A DNA stretch of 48,241 bases from Duganella phyllosphaerae (GTDB lineage Bacteria > Pseudomonadota > Gammaproteobacteria > Burkholderiales > Burkholderiaceae_D). The notes under the pieces are model-generated. The model saw only the letters and a program-made list of their open reading frames with translations. It ran no database searches and was not told the DNA's origin. The stretch is taken from the NCBI RefSeq assembly GCF_001758785.1, contig NZ_LROM01000052.1, positions 1-48,241 of the forward strand, in the 5' to 3' direction. This document shows, piece after piece, positions 16,824-26,008 of the stretch; position 1 is the first letter of the stretch; every line of letters begins with the position of its first letter. Position numbers and translations under genes: made by a program.

Positions 16824-18227
16824 ATGGCAACAGTTATCACCAGTCCGACCTACGATCCGGTTACCACGGCGACCAACCTTGCCAACTCTTATGTCGCGCC
16901 AACCAAGGCGATTCTCGACGCCCAGGCCGCCAAGGCGAAGGCCAATTCAGCTGCCCTGTCCACGCTCGGTTCTGCACTGAGTGCGTTCCAGACCGCGATG
17001 GCGTCGATCGCTAGCGGCACCAAATCGGTTAGCGCCAATTCTGCCACCTTCAGCAACACCGCCATAGCCACCGGCACCGCCAACACCAAGGCCACCGCCG
17101 GCACCTATTCGTTCTACGTCGAGCAACTGGCCACGGCTGGCCAGGTGTCGTATTCCGTACCTAACACCAGTCCCGCCACGCCCGGAAAGTTCAACATTGC
17201 CATGGGCGACGGCACCACGTTTGAAGTGTCGCTCGACGCTGCGAACACCGATCCGGACAGCCCGAACGACCTGACAGCCAAAGAAATCGCCGCCGCCATC
17301 AATGCCGCGACCGGCAACAATTCGCGCGTGACCGCCTCTACCCTGACCATCAACGGCGCTACGCAACTGGTACTGAGCTCCACCAAGACTGGCTCGGCGA
17401 ACGCGGTCGCTTCGATTCAAACCGCCGGCCTGGCCGATCCGGCGCTGGCCACTGCGCTGTCGAGCAAGACCACGCTGTCAGCCGCCAGCAACGCCATCGT
17501 CTGGGTAGGCGCCAAGGGCACTGGCACCAAGATCGAGCAGGCCACCAATACCTTCAGCATCGTCGACGGCGTCTCGTTCACGGTCAATCAGGCCCAGGGT
17601 GCGAACGACGCGCCGGTGGTGATGAAAGTCGCCTCCGACACCAGCGCCACCGCCGCTAACGTGCAGAATTTCGTCACCGCCTACAACAACCTGCTGGCTG
17701 CGTACGGCACCGTCACCAAGGTGGGCGACCCGGCCGCCGGCACCGCCAGCGCGGCCCTTGCTGGCGACTCGGCTGTCAAATCGCTGCGCGACCAGCTCAA
17801 CGCAGCATTGCGCACCGCCACCGGCGGCCAGTCGCTGATCAGCTACGGCATTACCGCCAGCCGCGACGGCACCCTGTCGCTCGACTCGAATCGCCTGACC
17901 AAGGCAATGGCCGCAGACCCCGAAGGACTGGACAAACTGTTCGGCCGCGCCACTGCGCTGGGCACCACCGACAGCGGTGTACTCGGTTCGATGAACAAGA
18001 TTGTCAGCAACTGGACCAGCTCGGTCAACGGGGTGCTCGGCGCGCGCAAAAGCGCCAACGACAAGGTGCAGCTCGATACCACCAAGCGCCTGGCGACACT
18101 CGAAGGCCAGTTCAACAACGCCTACAAACGCTACCTGGCGCAGTTCACCGCGCTGCAGCAGCTGCAGTCGTCGATGACCAACACGTCCAACCTGTTTACT
18201 GCGCTGTTCTCCAGCGAATCGTCGTAG
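16824..18227 (+). CDS. fliD: filament cap protein FliD (HAP2; LafB type)
   Basis: Cap at the filament tip under which flagellin folds; 467 aa. N- and C-terminal helical parts resemble flagellin D0/D1. The C terminus (NNAYKRYLAQFTALQQLQSS ... NLFTALFSS) is the FliD-C signature. AGGAG lies 8 bases before the ATG. First of the fliD-S-T-K-L-A-motA-motB series. Confidence 0.96.
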   Translation: MATVITSPTYDPVTTATNLANSYVAPTKAILDAQAAKAKANSAALSTLGSALSAFQTAMASIASGTKSVSANSATFSNTAIATGTANTKATAGTYSFYVEQLATAGQVSYSVPNTSPATPGKFNIAMGDGTTFEVSLDAANTDPDSPNDLTAKEIAAAINAATGNNSRVTASTLTINGATQLVLSSTKTGSANAVASIQTAGLADPALATALSSKTTLSAASNAIVWVGAKGTGTKIEQATNTFSIVDGVSFTVNQAQGANDAPVVMKVASDTSATAANVQNFVTAYNNLLAAYGTVTKVGDPAAGTASAALAGDSAVKSLRDQLNAALRTATGGQSLISYGITASRDGTLSLDSNRLTKAMAADPEGLDKLFGRATALGTTDSGVLGSMNKIVSNWTSSVNGVLGARKSANDKVQLDTTKRLATLEGQFNNAYKRYLAQFTALQQLQSSMTNTSNLFTALFSSESS

Positions 18228-18290
18228 CACTCATTACAACCGTCGCAATCCGGAGCGCACCGCCGCTCCTTTTTACCCTAGGTGTACACC

Positions 18291-18686
18291 ATGCTGAACC
18301 AAGAAGCTTATAGCAGTTATCACGCCACCAACCTGGACGCCCAGGTCGCCCGCGCCTCGCCGGTCGAACTGGTGCTGGTGCTAACCGACGGCCTGCTCGA
18401 AGAACTGGCGCGCGCACGCGGCCACATCGTCGGCAAGCGCTACGAGCTCAAGGCCCACAGCCTGAACAAGTGCACCGATATCATCAATGGTTTGTCGAGT
18501 TCTCTGGACTACGACAACGGCGGCGAGGTCGTGGAAAACCTCGGCCGACTGTACGAATACTGCGCCAGCCGCCTGTATACGGCCGGTATCAAGCTCGATC
18601 CGACCATCATCGACGAAGTGACGGTGCTGCTCAATACCATCAAACGCGGCTGGCTGGGCGTACAAGCGAAGGCCAGTGGTGGATAG
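18291..18686 (+). CDS. fliS: flagellin chaperone FliS (LafC type)
   Basis: 131-aa cytoplasmic chaperone that binds the flagellin C terminus. Family features: an N-terminal AYSSYHATNLDAQVARASPV, then helices (LVLVLTDGLLEELARARGHI) ending in the conserved tail. I chose the ATG at 18291, with AGGTG 6 bases upstream, over an in-frame GTG at 18282. The end overlaps the next gene by 11 bases. Confidence 0.95.
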   Translation: MLNQEAYSSYHATNLDAQVARASPVELVLVLTDGLLEELARARGHIVGKRYELKAHSLNKCTDIINGLSSSLDYDNGGEVVENLGRLYEYCASRLYTAGIKLDPTIIDEVTVLLNTIKRGWLGVQAKASGG

Positions 18687-18996
18687 ACAACGTACGCTGC
18701 TCTCGCTGACGCAAAAAATGCATATCGCGGTCGAGGGCGAGGACTGGAAGATGTTGGCAGCTATTAATACGCTGCTCGCCTCGACCTTGCCCCAGATGGC
18801 TACGCAGGGCCCATGGCAAGTAGCTGAAAAGGCTGCGCTCGCGGCGCTGCGCCAGGTACACCAGGAAGCTGTGCGTCGCTGCGACCTTGCCACCGTGGAA
18901 ACGGGCCGCAAACTCAGCGAATTACAGGCAAATAAAGAAGGCTTGCTCGCCTACGCCCTTGACAGCGAACTAGCAGAAAACGGAACCATCGCATGA
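18676..18996 (+). CDS. fliT: FliT-like flagellar chaperone (LafD position)
   Basis: 106-aa helical protein with a GTG start that overlaps fliS by 11 bases. A second GTG follows immediately and could serve instead. FliT proteins are short, poorly conserved helical chaperones of FliD. Sequence similarity is not decisive; the assignment rests on size, helical pattern and position between fliS and fliK, which is where lafD/fliT lies in lateral systems. Confidence 0.7.
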   Translation: MVDRQRTLLSLTQKMHIAVEGEDWKMLAAINTLLASTLPQMATQGPWQVAEKAALAALRQVHQEAVRRCDLATVETGRKLSELQANKEGLLAYALDSELAENGTIA

Positions 18997-20486
18997 CCAT
19001 CGCCATCGCCATCCAAACTACCACTAACGCCGCCAATAACGGCGCCACCGGTGTCGCTCCAGCACCCGCAGACATCATCGCTGCTACCGGTACGCCGCGC
19101 GCCGAGGCCCAGCCAGCCACGCTCGCTGCACGCTTCTCCGAGAAAACGGACGTCGGCGGCGCGTCCTTGTTTTCCAGCTTGCTTGGTTCGAATGATGCCG
19201 GCAATCCTGCCACGACCAGCGCCGAGGACGTCACCGATCCTGGCACTGACGCCGAGACGTCCGCCGATCAGGCCACGCTCCTGGGCGCCATGACCGCAGG
19301 CGTGTACGCGTCACCCCCCATCCTGGGACCCGCTCCGGCACAGACAGTGGCGCCGCTGGCGGCATCAGCGCCAGTCGACGCGACACAAACGATACCGGAC
19401 GTCGTTCGTAGCGACAGGGTTGCCATTGCAACGCTATATCCTTCAGCGACGCCATTCAACCTCACAGCTGCCAATATTGCCGTTTCCCCGCCTGTCGGCG
19501 CAGCACCACAGGGCGGCTTCACCGCCTTGCAGGATGCCAGCCAACAGAGCCTGGCACAGCAGGCTACGCGCGTGGCCGATGTCGCGGCAGCCTCCGTCAG
19601 CAATGCGCAAGCCGAAGTCAAGCCGGTTGCGTTCAATCCGATGCTGGCGGCAAGCGCCGGCAGCATGCCGGTGGCGGCAATGGTCGTACCTGCGGCCCCT
19701 GCTCGTGGTCCGGTCCCAGCCGCAACGTTGAACAGCCGGGGTGCCAGCGACGTCAAGCGGGAAGAATCGAACGCAGCGGCCATGACCGGCGCGGCAGTCG
19801 CCTTCGTGCCGCCCGTGCGCGAGGCAGCTGCGGCGCAAGCTAACGGAGGCGCACTGCCTCGCAGCACCGCAGGCGCAGCGGCTAATCACGCCGACAGCGC
19901 TGCCGGCACGCCCGTTACCGGCACTGGCGCCGCTGGCCGCGACGATGGTCTGGCAGCGGGTAAATTCGCCACCGCGCTCACGAGTGCCAATCTCCCTCCA
20001 GCGACCGTGGCGTCCACCGCGCCGCCGGTTGCAGGCAACGTGCCGGTGAAACTCGCCGGCAATCCGGACCAATGGCAGCAACCGCTGCGCGAAGCGCTGG
20101 GCGAACGCCTGCAGGTGAATTTGCAACGCAACAACAATCAGGCGGTGATCCGGCTCGACCCGCCAAACATGGGCAGCATCGAGATCTCGATCCGCCAGAG
20201 TGCCGCCGGTCTGCAGGTGAACCTGTCGGCCAGCAACAGCGAGGTCGTACGCCAGCTCAACGCCATCGGCGATACCGTGCGCCAGGACCTGTCCACGCGC
20301 CAGCTCGCCGAGGTGGCGGTCACTGTGTCAGCCTCCCGCCCACAGGCGCAGTCTTTTGCCCAGGGCCAGCAGGACGGAGGCCGCCAACAGCAGCAAGATC
20401 AGCAGGAACAGCGCGCTCGCACCCCGGGTCGTGCGCTGTACCAGGACGGCGCAGTCCCAACCTTTGCCATGAATGACCAGGAGTAA
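18993..20486 (+). CDS. fliK: flagellar hook-length control protein FliK (LafE type)
   Basis: Molecular ruler that triggers the FlhB switch once the hook is complete; 497 aa. The long N-terminal part is Ala/Pro/Thr-rich and low in complexity. The C-terminal domain at about residues 355-455 is clear Flg_hook (ALGERLQVNLQRNNNQAVIR, then LDPPNMGSIEISI). A Gln-rich tail follows. ATGA overlap with the fliT stop. Confidence 0.93.
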   Translation: MTIAIAIQTTTNAANNGATGVAPAPADIIAATGTPRAEAQPATLAARFSEKTDVGGASLFSSLLGSNDAGNPATTSAEDVTDPGTDAETSADQATLLGAMTAGVYASPPILGPAPAQTVAPLAASAPVDATQTIPDVVRSDRVAIATLYPSATPFNLTAANIAVSPPVGAAPQGGFTALQDASQQSLAQQATRVADVAAASVSNAQAEVKPVAFNPMLAASAGSMPVAAMVVPAAPARGPVPAATLNSRGASDVKREESNAAAMTGAAVAFVPPVREAAAAQANGGALPRSTAGAAANHADSAAGTPVTGTGAAGRDDGLAAGKFATALTSANLPPATVASTAPPVAGNVPVKLAGNPDQWQQPLREALGERLQVNLQRNNNQAVIRLDPPNMGSIEISIRQSAAGLQVNLSASNSEVVRQLNAIGDTVRQDLSTRQLAEVAVTVSASRPQAQSFAQGQQDGGRQQQQDQQEQRARTPGRALYQDGAVPTFAMNDQE

Positions 20487-20493
20487 TCTGTAG

Positions 20494-20973
20494 ATGAACA
20501 AGAAAATAATTGTCGCGATTGCGCTGGTCGTCGTAGTTGGCGCGGCCGTGGCCGGTGGTGCGTTCTGGTATATGTCCAAGGGCGCCGACCACGCGGAAGA
20601 GACCTCTGCCGATGGCAAGAAGGCCGCGAAGAAGGAAGAGAAGAAGAAGGAAGGCCCGCCGAAGTACCTGACGGTGGACAAGGTCATCATCATGCTCAAG
20701 CGCTCGCCTGGCGACACCACTGCCCACTACATGTCGGCCGACCTGGTGATCACCACCGACGAGAAGACTGCGGGCCGGGCCAAGGAACATTTGCCGATGT
20801 TGCGCAGCGTGGCCGTGCGCACGCTGTCCAGCCTGCCGCTGGCCACCGCTCAGAGCATGACGATCGACCAGTTTGCAGCGGAATTGAACAAGGCTTTCGA
20901 CGAAGCGTACGAGCACGATGGCATGGAAAAGCCGTTCAGCGATGTGATGATAGGCAAGCTCATCATTGAGTAA
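20494..20973 (+). CDS. fliL: flagellar basal-body protein FliL (LafF type)
   Basis: Single-pass inner-membrane protein around the stator, 159 aa. One membrane helix at residues 5-27, a lysine/glutamate-rich linker (about 38-55), then the periplasmic domain (KYLTVDKVIIMLKRSP onward). Starts 7 bases after fliK and precedes fliA, as in lateral clusters. Confidence 0.93.
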   Translation: MNKKIIVAIALVVVVGAAVAGGAFWYMSKGADHAEETSADGKKAAKKEEKKKEGPPKYLTVDKVIIMLKRSPGDTTAHYMSADLVITTDEKTAGRAKEHLPMLRSVAVRTLSSLPLATAQSMTIDQFAAELNKAFDEAYEHDGMEKPFSDVMIGKLIIE

Positions 20974-21006
20974 GCCGCAGCGAGCATGGTTAACAGTGGA
21001 GCGGGC

Positions 21007-21744
21007 ATGGCCTATGTAGAGCAGTTTGGCAATGCGTATGCCGATGGTTACGGCGACGGCAGTGACGGCGCGGTGGCCGTGCACAGCCCGGCCGACGAGC
21101 AGAAGTACCTGTTGTCGTATGCGCCGCTGGTCAAGCGCATCGTGCGCCAGCTTAACTCGCAGGTGGCCGGTGCGATCGACCGCGACGACATGGAACAGAT
21201 CGGGCTGATCGGCCTGCTCGAAGCGCTGCGCCGCTACGGCACGCCCGATGAAACCTTCGGCAGCTATGCCAGCTTGCGCATCCGCGGGGCGATCCTCGAC
21301 GAGCTGCGGCGGCAGGACTGGCGGCCGCGCGCGGTCCGCCAGCAAAGCCACAAATTGCGCGACGGCGTGCGCGCGCTGACCCGCAAGCTGGGCCGTGAGC
21401 CCAACGAGCAGGAAATCATGACCGGGCTGTCCCTGACGCCCGAGCAATACCAGGCTTACCAGCTCGACGAGAACGCCGAGCTGATCGCCAGTTTCGACGA
21501 AGTGCTGCAGGAAACCGTGGGACAGGACAGCGCCCCGGGGCCGGAAGAGCAGTTGATGGTGCGGCGCAGTCTCGAGCAAGCGTTGCGCAGCCTCGACGAA
21601 CGTGAGCAGCGGGTGGTGCAGATGTACTACGAGTTCGAACTGAGCTACAAGGAAATCGCCGCCGTGCTGGACCTGACCGACGCCCGCGTCTGCCAGCTCA
21701 ACAAGGCGGCCCTGAACAAAATGAAAGCCGTGCTCGCCGCCTGA
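21007..21744 (+). CDS. fliA: flagellar sigma-28 factor FliA (LafS type)
   Basis: Sigma factor for late flagellar genes. Region 2 is visible (IDRDDMEQIGLIGLLEALRR, then GSYASLRIRGAILDELRRQD), and region 4 has a helix-turn-helix (LSYKEIAAVLDLTDARVCQL). Two in-frame ATGs exist. The one at 21007 has GGAG 5 bases upstream and gives 245 aa, while 20986 has no good ribosome site. Its likely anti-sigma flgM lies 2 kb downstream on the same strand. Confidence 0.95.
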   Translation: MAYVEQFGNAYADGYGDGSDGAVAVHSPADEQKYLLSYAPLVKRIVRQLNSQVAGAIDRDDMEQIGLIGLLEALRRYGTPDETFGSYASLRIRGAILDELRRQDWRPRAVRQQSHKLRDGVRALTRKLGREPNEQEIMTGLSLTPEQYQAYQLDENAELIASFDEVLQETVGQDSAPGPEEQLMVRRSLEQALRSLDEREQRVVQMYYEFELSYKEIAAVLDLTDARVCQLNKAALNKMKAVLAA

Positions 21745-21798
21745 TGGCGGCCTCCACGACCAGGAATTCAAGAAAATGACGCGGAAAGGCGAATCATC

Positions 21799-22716
21799 AT
21801 GCAGCAACTAGTTGGCATCCTCATCATTTTAGGTAGCGTGTTCGGCGGCTTTGCCCTGATGGGCGGCACCTTCCACCAGATATGGCACCCGCTGGAACTG
21901 GTCGTGATCGGCGGTGCCGGCCTCGGCGCACTGGTGCTGGGCAACCCGAACCACGTGCTCAAGGAGCTGATGACCCAGATCAAGAAGATCATCATCCGCA
22001 AGAAGTACGACTCCGAATTCCAGCGCCAGTTATTGCTGCTGATGTACGAACTGCTGCAACTGGCCGCCGGCGGCCTGAAAGCGCTGGACGCCCACGTCGA
22101 AGCGCCGAAGGACAGCCCGCTGTTCCAGCGCTATCCACGCGTGCTGGAAGAGCCGAAACTGCTCGCTTTCATCGTCGATAACTTCCGCCTGATGGCGATG
22201 GGCAAGATCAACGCGCACGAACTCGAAGGCGTGCTGGACCAGGAACTGGAAGCGCTCCACACCGAGCTCGAACAGCCGGCCAAGTCGCTGGGCAAGATCG
22301 GCGAAGCGATGCCGGGCTTCGGCATTCTGGCCGCCGTGCTCGGTATCGTGATCACCATGAGCACCGTCAGCCAAGGCGCCACCTCGGGCGAGATCGCCGA
22401 AAACGTCGGCGCGGCCATGGTCGGCACCTTCATCGGTATTTTCCTGTGCTACGGCCTGATCGATCCACTGTGCAATATGCTCAAGCAATTGGTCAACCAG
22501 GAAGCGTCGAACAAGGAAACCGTCAAAGTGGTGCTGGTGACCCACGTGGCCGGCAAACCGGCGTTGTTGGCGATCGACTCGGGCCGCCGCCTGGTACCGC
22601 TGAACATCAAGCCGAGCTTTGCCCAGCTCGAGCGCTGGATCAATGACCTGGAAGGCCGCGACAGCGAGCCGGCCGACGACAGCCGCCGGGGAGGTCGTGG
22701 TGCTAAAGCCGCATGA
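21799..22716 (+). CDS. motA: flagellar stator protein MotA (LafT type)
   Basis: Ion-channel stator subunit, 305 aa, with four membrane helices (about 2-21, 32-50, 172-190, 205-225) and a cytoplasmic loop between helices 2 and 3. The two functional prolines are at 172 and 223, and the loop keeps the charged region that contacts FliG (FQRYPRVLEEPKLLAFIVDN). Overlaps motB by 17 bases. Confidence 0.96.
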   Translation: MQQLVGILIILGSVFGGFALMGGTFHQIWHPLELVVIGGAGLGALVLGNPNHVLKELMTQIKKIIIRKKYDSEFQRQLLLLMYELLQLAAGGLKALDAHVEAPKDSPLFQRYPRVLEEPKLLAFIVDNFRLMAMGKINAHELEGVLDQELEALHTELEQPAKSLGKIGEAMPGFGILAAVLGIVITMSTVSQGATSGEIAENVGAAMVGTFIGIFLCYGLIDPLCNMLKQLVNQEASNKETVKVVLVTHVAGKPALLAIDSGRRLVPLNIKPSFAQLERWINDLEGRDSEPADDSRRGGRGAKAA

Positions 22717-23671
22717 CAAAGCGCATGACCAGACCATCATCAAGCGTGGTGGCGGCAAGCACAAGCACGACGACCACGGCGGCGCCTGGAAGGTCGCATT
22801 CGCCGACTTCTGTCTCGCGCTGATGTGTTTGTTCCTGGTGCTGTGGCTGATTGCCGCCCGCAATACCGAGGCGCTGGAACAGGTCATGACCGAATCGGAC
22901 GGCGCCAAGACCGACCAGGGCAAGGGCGTGATGCCCGAGCAGGTGGGCGGTCCGCGCGGCAGCCTGATTGACCGCTTCCCGATGCCACATACCGGCAGCA
23001 CCGACACGCCCGGCGAAAAGCTGGCCCAGGGCGAGCCGTCGGCTGCCCCTACCGACGCCAAGGTCAAGTACGACAGCCCGGACGATTTGCAGGCGCTCTC
23101 CAAGGCGCTGACCAAGATGAGCGCCGACTTTGGCCTGACCTCCAACCTGGAAGCGGTGGTCACACCTTACGGCTTGCGCGTGATGCTGCACGACACCGAC
23201 AGACAAGGCATGTTCGTGCGCGGCAGCGCCGTGCCGACGGACAAGTTCCGCGCTCTGCTGCGCAAGATGGGGCCGCTGTTCGCGAAGATGGAAAACCAGA
23301 TGCTGATCGTCGGCCACACCGATTCTATGCAGTACGCCGACACCAGCTACGCGGCGTTTTCGAACTGGACGCTGTCAGCCAACCGCGCCATGTCGGCCCG
23401 CGCCCAGTTGCTTGCCGGTAGCATGAACGCCGAATCGGTGCTGCAAGTGGTGGGCATGGCCGACCGCGCACCGCTCGACGTCAAGCGCGCCGACGCCGGC
23501 GTCAACCGCCGCATCGAGCTGCTGATCCTGACCACCAGCCAGGCCAAAACCATTGCCTCGATGTTTGGCATGCCGGACCACACGGTGCCGCTGACCGACC
23601 AGATCAACACCGCCCTGCCCGATCCGGGCCTGCTGCAAAAACTGCGCGATTCGCTCGGCCGCAACAACTGA
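22700..23671 (+). CDS. motB: flagellar stator protein MotB (LafU type)
   Basis: 323 aa. I place the start at the GTG at 22700, 6 bases after GGGGAG, giving VLKPHDKAHDQ; a longer frame to 22619 would lie deep in motA. The single membrane helix FADFCLALMCLFLVLWLIAA carries the ion-binding aspartate (D36). The C-terminal part is an OmpA-like peptidoglycan-binding domain (LIVGHTDSMQY ... NRRIELLIL). Confidence 0.95.
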   Translation: MLKPHDKAHDQTIIKRGGGKHKHDDHGGAWKVAFADFCLALMCLFLVLWLIAARNTEALEQVMTESDGAKTDQGKGVMPEQVGGPRGSLIDRFPMPHTGSTDTPGEKLAQGEPSAAPTDAKVKYDSPDDLQALSKALTKMSADFGLTSNLEAVVTPYGLRVMLHDTDRQGMFVRGSAVPTDKFRALLRKMGPLFAKMENQMLIVGHTDSMQYADTSYAAFSNWTLSANRAMSARAQLLAGSMNAESVLQVVGMADRAPLDVKRADAGVNRRIELLILTTSQAKTIASMFGMPDHTVPLTDQINTALPDPGLLQKLRDSLGRNN

Positions 23672-23716
23672 CGCTACAATAACGCCATGCAAACCAAGCC
23701 AACCAGAGGCACCCGT

Positions 23717-23992
23717 ATGAGAATCACCAGTTCGACCCCGGACGGCATGGTCGTCCAGCGCGTTGCCGAGCCGGCGCCGGTGGACGGCGCCGAAGCTGCA
23801 GCCGCGCCCGCGTCGTCGGCGCCGCTGCAGTCGGCGGTGATGCAGCCGGCGCTGCAGGCAATGCGCGACATGCCCGAGATCGACCAGGAGAAAGTGGACA
23901 TGCTGCGTGATGCGCTGGCCAAGGGCGAGCTGCCGTTCGATCCCGCCAAGCTCGCGGGCCTGATCCAGCGCTTCCACGGAGTGGAAAAATGA
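23717..23992 (+). CDS. flgM: anti-sigma-28 factor FlgM
   Basis: 91 aa from the ATG at 23717, which has AGAGG 7 bases upstream; an in-frame ATG at 23687 lacks one. The C-terminal half (DQEKVDMLRDALAKGELPFD, then PAKLAGLIQRF) is the sigma-28-binding segment. The N-terminal half is alanine-rich and probably disordered, as usual for an exported FlgM. It lies 45 bases after motB and overlaps flgN (ATGA). Confidence 0.93.
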   Translation: MRITSSTPDGMVVQRVAEPAPVDGAEAAAAPASSAPLQSAVMQPALQAMRDMPEIDQEKVDMLRDALAKGELPFDPAKLAGLIQRFHGVEK

Positions 23993-24465
23993 GCAATGCT
24001 GCAGCCCGAGCGTCGCCCGCGTCTCGTTCACCGACGCCATCGCCGGCATCGCGCCAGGACGCCATGCGCGCACTGCTGTCCGGTATCGCCGCCGATCTGC
24101 AAGCTTACAGCGCACTGGCGGCAGTGCTGGAAGAACAGTTCAGCGCCGCGCTGCGCCATCAGGGGCCGCGCCTGGTTGAGATCGTCGAACAGCTCACTAC
24201 CGCAGTGGCAGTAGTGGATGCCAGGCGCATCGAGCGCGTTGCGCTAGCGCAACACCTAAACGGTCCCCAGGGCACCATGGCACAGGCATTTGCCTTGCTC
24301 AAACCGGCAGCACGCGAGAAAATAGAAGCTGACTGGCTGGCGCTCGAAGCGCTGGTGATCGAGTGCAAGCGCCTGTCGAAGCGCAATGCCGATCTGCTGG
24401 TCGAACAGCATGGCATCATGCAGCGCGTGTTGCATGGCGAAGAACATACCTATGAGCCAATTTAA
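23989..24465 (+). CDS. flgN: FlgN-like flagellar export chaperone
   Basis: 158-aa helical protein, chaperone for the hook-associated proteins FlgK and FlgL. Helices around residues 20-65 and 85-140 fit the FlgN family, but the sequence is divergent; the assignment leans on size and the flgM-flgN overlap. It overlaps the next gene by 14 bases. Confidence 0.82.
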   Translation: MSNAAARASPASRSPTPSPASRQDAMRALLSGIAADLQAYSALAAVLEEQFSAALRHQGPRLVEIVEQLTTAVAVVDARRIERVALAQHLNGPQGTMAQAFALLKPAAREKIEADWLALEALVIECKRLSKRNADLLVEQHGIMQRVLHGEEHTYEPI

Positions 24466-25204
24466 TTCCACTGCTTTTACTGCCGCCACAGCGGCGACCA
24501 CCGCGAATATCAGCCCAACCCGGCCTACGGCCGGCTTCGGCAGCGCGGTGTCGACCGGTGCGTTCTCCAGTACCTTCCAGCAGGTGCAGAACGATGTGGC
24601 TGGCTATATCAGCCGGGGTGACGGTGGTTTCAGCAACAATCTTGCCCCCTCCTCTGCACAGGCCATGCAGTTGGCGGCACTCAATGCACGCCAGGTGGGC
24701 GGCGCTATCGACGATGGCGCCGTGGACAGCGAGAGCCGCCAACAATTCCTGGCCTCGGTTAAGCCCTGGGCCAGCGAGGCAGCCGACAAGCTGGGCGTCG
24801 CGCCCGAGTTAGTTGTGGCGCACGCGGCACTGGAGTCCGGCTGGGGGCGCCAACCGCTGCGCAAGGGTGGTATCGACACCAACAACCTGTTCGGCATCAA
24901 GGCCGGCGGCAACTGGCAGGGAGAGGTCGCCAGCGCCACTACCACCGAGTTCGAACACGGCGCCATGCTCAAGAAGACCGAGCGTTTCCGCAGCTATCCC
25001 GATACGGCAAGCGCCTTCCGCGACTATGCCGACATGCTGGCCGGCAATCCGCGCTACCAGGCCGCGCTCAATACCGGGGGCGATGCCCGCGCTTTTGCCA
25101 ACGGCCTGGCGCGCGGCGGCTATGCCACCGACCCCGGCTACGCCGACAAGCTGGCGCGGCTGGCTACCCAGTTGCAGCGCGCTGCCGCTTCCGCTGCGGA
25201 CTGA
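24452..25204 (+). CDS. free-standing FlgJ-type peptidoglycan glucosaminidase
   Basis: 250 aa from the ATG at 24452. Residues about 100-240 are the glucosaminidase domain found at the C terminus of enteric FlgJ. Signs are AHAALESGWGRQPL with the likely catalytic Glu128, then NLFGIKAGGNWQG, ERFRSYPDTASAFRDYADML and GYATDPGYADKL. There is no signal peptide and no rod-cap domain; that half is a separate gene at 32367. Probably opens murein for the growing rod after export. It ends 57 bases from the convergent flgA stop. Confidence 0.9.
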   Translation: MSQFNSTAFTAATAATTANISPTRPTAGFGSAVSTGAFSSTFQQVQNDVAGYISRGDGGFSNNLAPSSAQAMQLAALNARQVGGAIDDGAVDSESRQQFLASVKPWASEAADKLGVAPELVVAHAALESGWGRQPLRKGGIDTNNLFGIKAGGNWQGEVASATTTEFEHGAMLKKTERFRSYPDTASAFRDYADMLAGNPRYQAALNTGGDARAFANGLARGGYATDPGYADKLARLATQLQRAAASAAD

Positions 25205-25261
25205 CTCCGGAACAGATACGCCGGACTGCAAGCTCCCGCAACAGGGTCCGCCCGTGCGGCG

Positions 25262-26008
25262 CTAGCGCGCTGGTGGCATGTCTGCCGGCTGTACCTCACC
25301 CGGCCCCGTCACCCTGGCACGGATGATATTGCCACTCGAATTACGCACGCGTACCTGGCTGCCCTTGGCGCCCGCATCCATCGCTTCGCCCGACATGGTT
25401 ACCGTGACCTGGTCGCGCGTGGCGATAATATTAACCAGATCACCACGCTTTACCAGCACTGGCGACGCCAGCGAGCCGGTGCGTAAAACCTCGCCGACGC
25501 GCACTGTGCGCTTGGCGCTCATCCCAACCACTTCTTTCGGATCCGAGACACTGTCGCTCAAGGTGGAGATATCATGACGCTCAAGCAACAGGTCTTCATC
25601 GGTAATGACTTTGCCGGCGCCTATCTCGTTGGCAGCGAGTACGATGCGCGCTGAAACCTTGGCCCGCACCACGAACTCGTAACGCCAACCGCCACCGCGC
25701 GCACCGTCCCCGGCGCAGATGGCGTTAAAGCGCATGCGCGACGGCTGCCGGCTGTCGGCTGCCTCCACCGTCACTTCCTTACTGCAAGCGGCGAGCGGGC
25801 GGCTGCCACGGACCACTTCGATGTCAAATTCGGCTTCCTGCAGGCCGCGACTGTCGGCCCAGCGCAACACATGTTCTCGCGCCGCATTCTCTACCAGCAG
25901 AGGGACTTTATCTGCAGAGACCGGTGCGGCGTGCGCGGAAGTGTTAAAAATTATGCTTCCGGTTAGCAACATTCGGCTCAAACCAGTTACAATAGTTTTG
26001 TTGAACAT
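25262..26008 (-). CDS. flgA: P-ring assembly chaperone FlgA
   Basis: Periplasmic protein needed for FlgI ring assembly, 248 aa. The start at 26008 is preceded by AGAGG and begins a signal peptide ending SAHAAP; the open frame extends further upstream only by chance. The C-terminal SAF-like part (VLAANEIGAGKVITDEDLLL ... VKRGDLVNIIATRDQVTVTM) is diagnostic. Divergent from flgB. Confidence 0.94.
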   Translation of the reverse strand: MFNKTIVTGLSRMLLTGSIIFNTSAHAAPVSADKVPLLVENAAREHVLRWADSRGLQEAEFDIEVVRGSRPLAACSKEVTVEAADSRQPSRMRFNAICAGDGARGGGWRYEFVVRAKVSARIVLAANEIGAGKVITDEDLLLERHDISTLSDSVSDPKEVVGMSAKRTVRVGEVLRTGSLASPVLVKRGDLVNIIATRDQVTVTMSGEAMDAGAKGSQVRVRNSSGNIIRARVTGPGEVQPADMPPAR

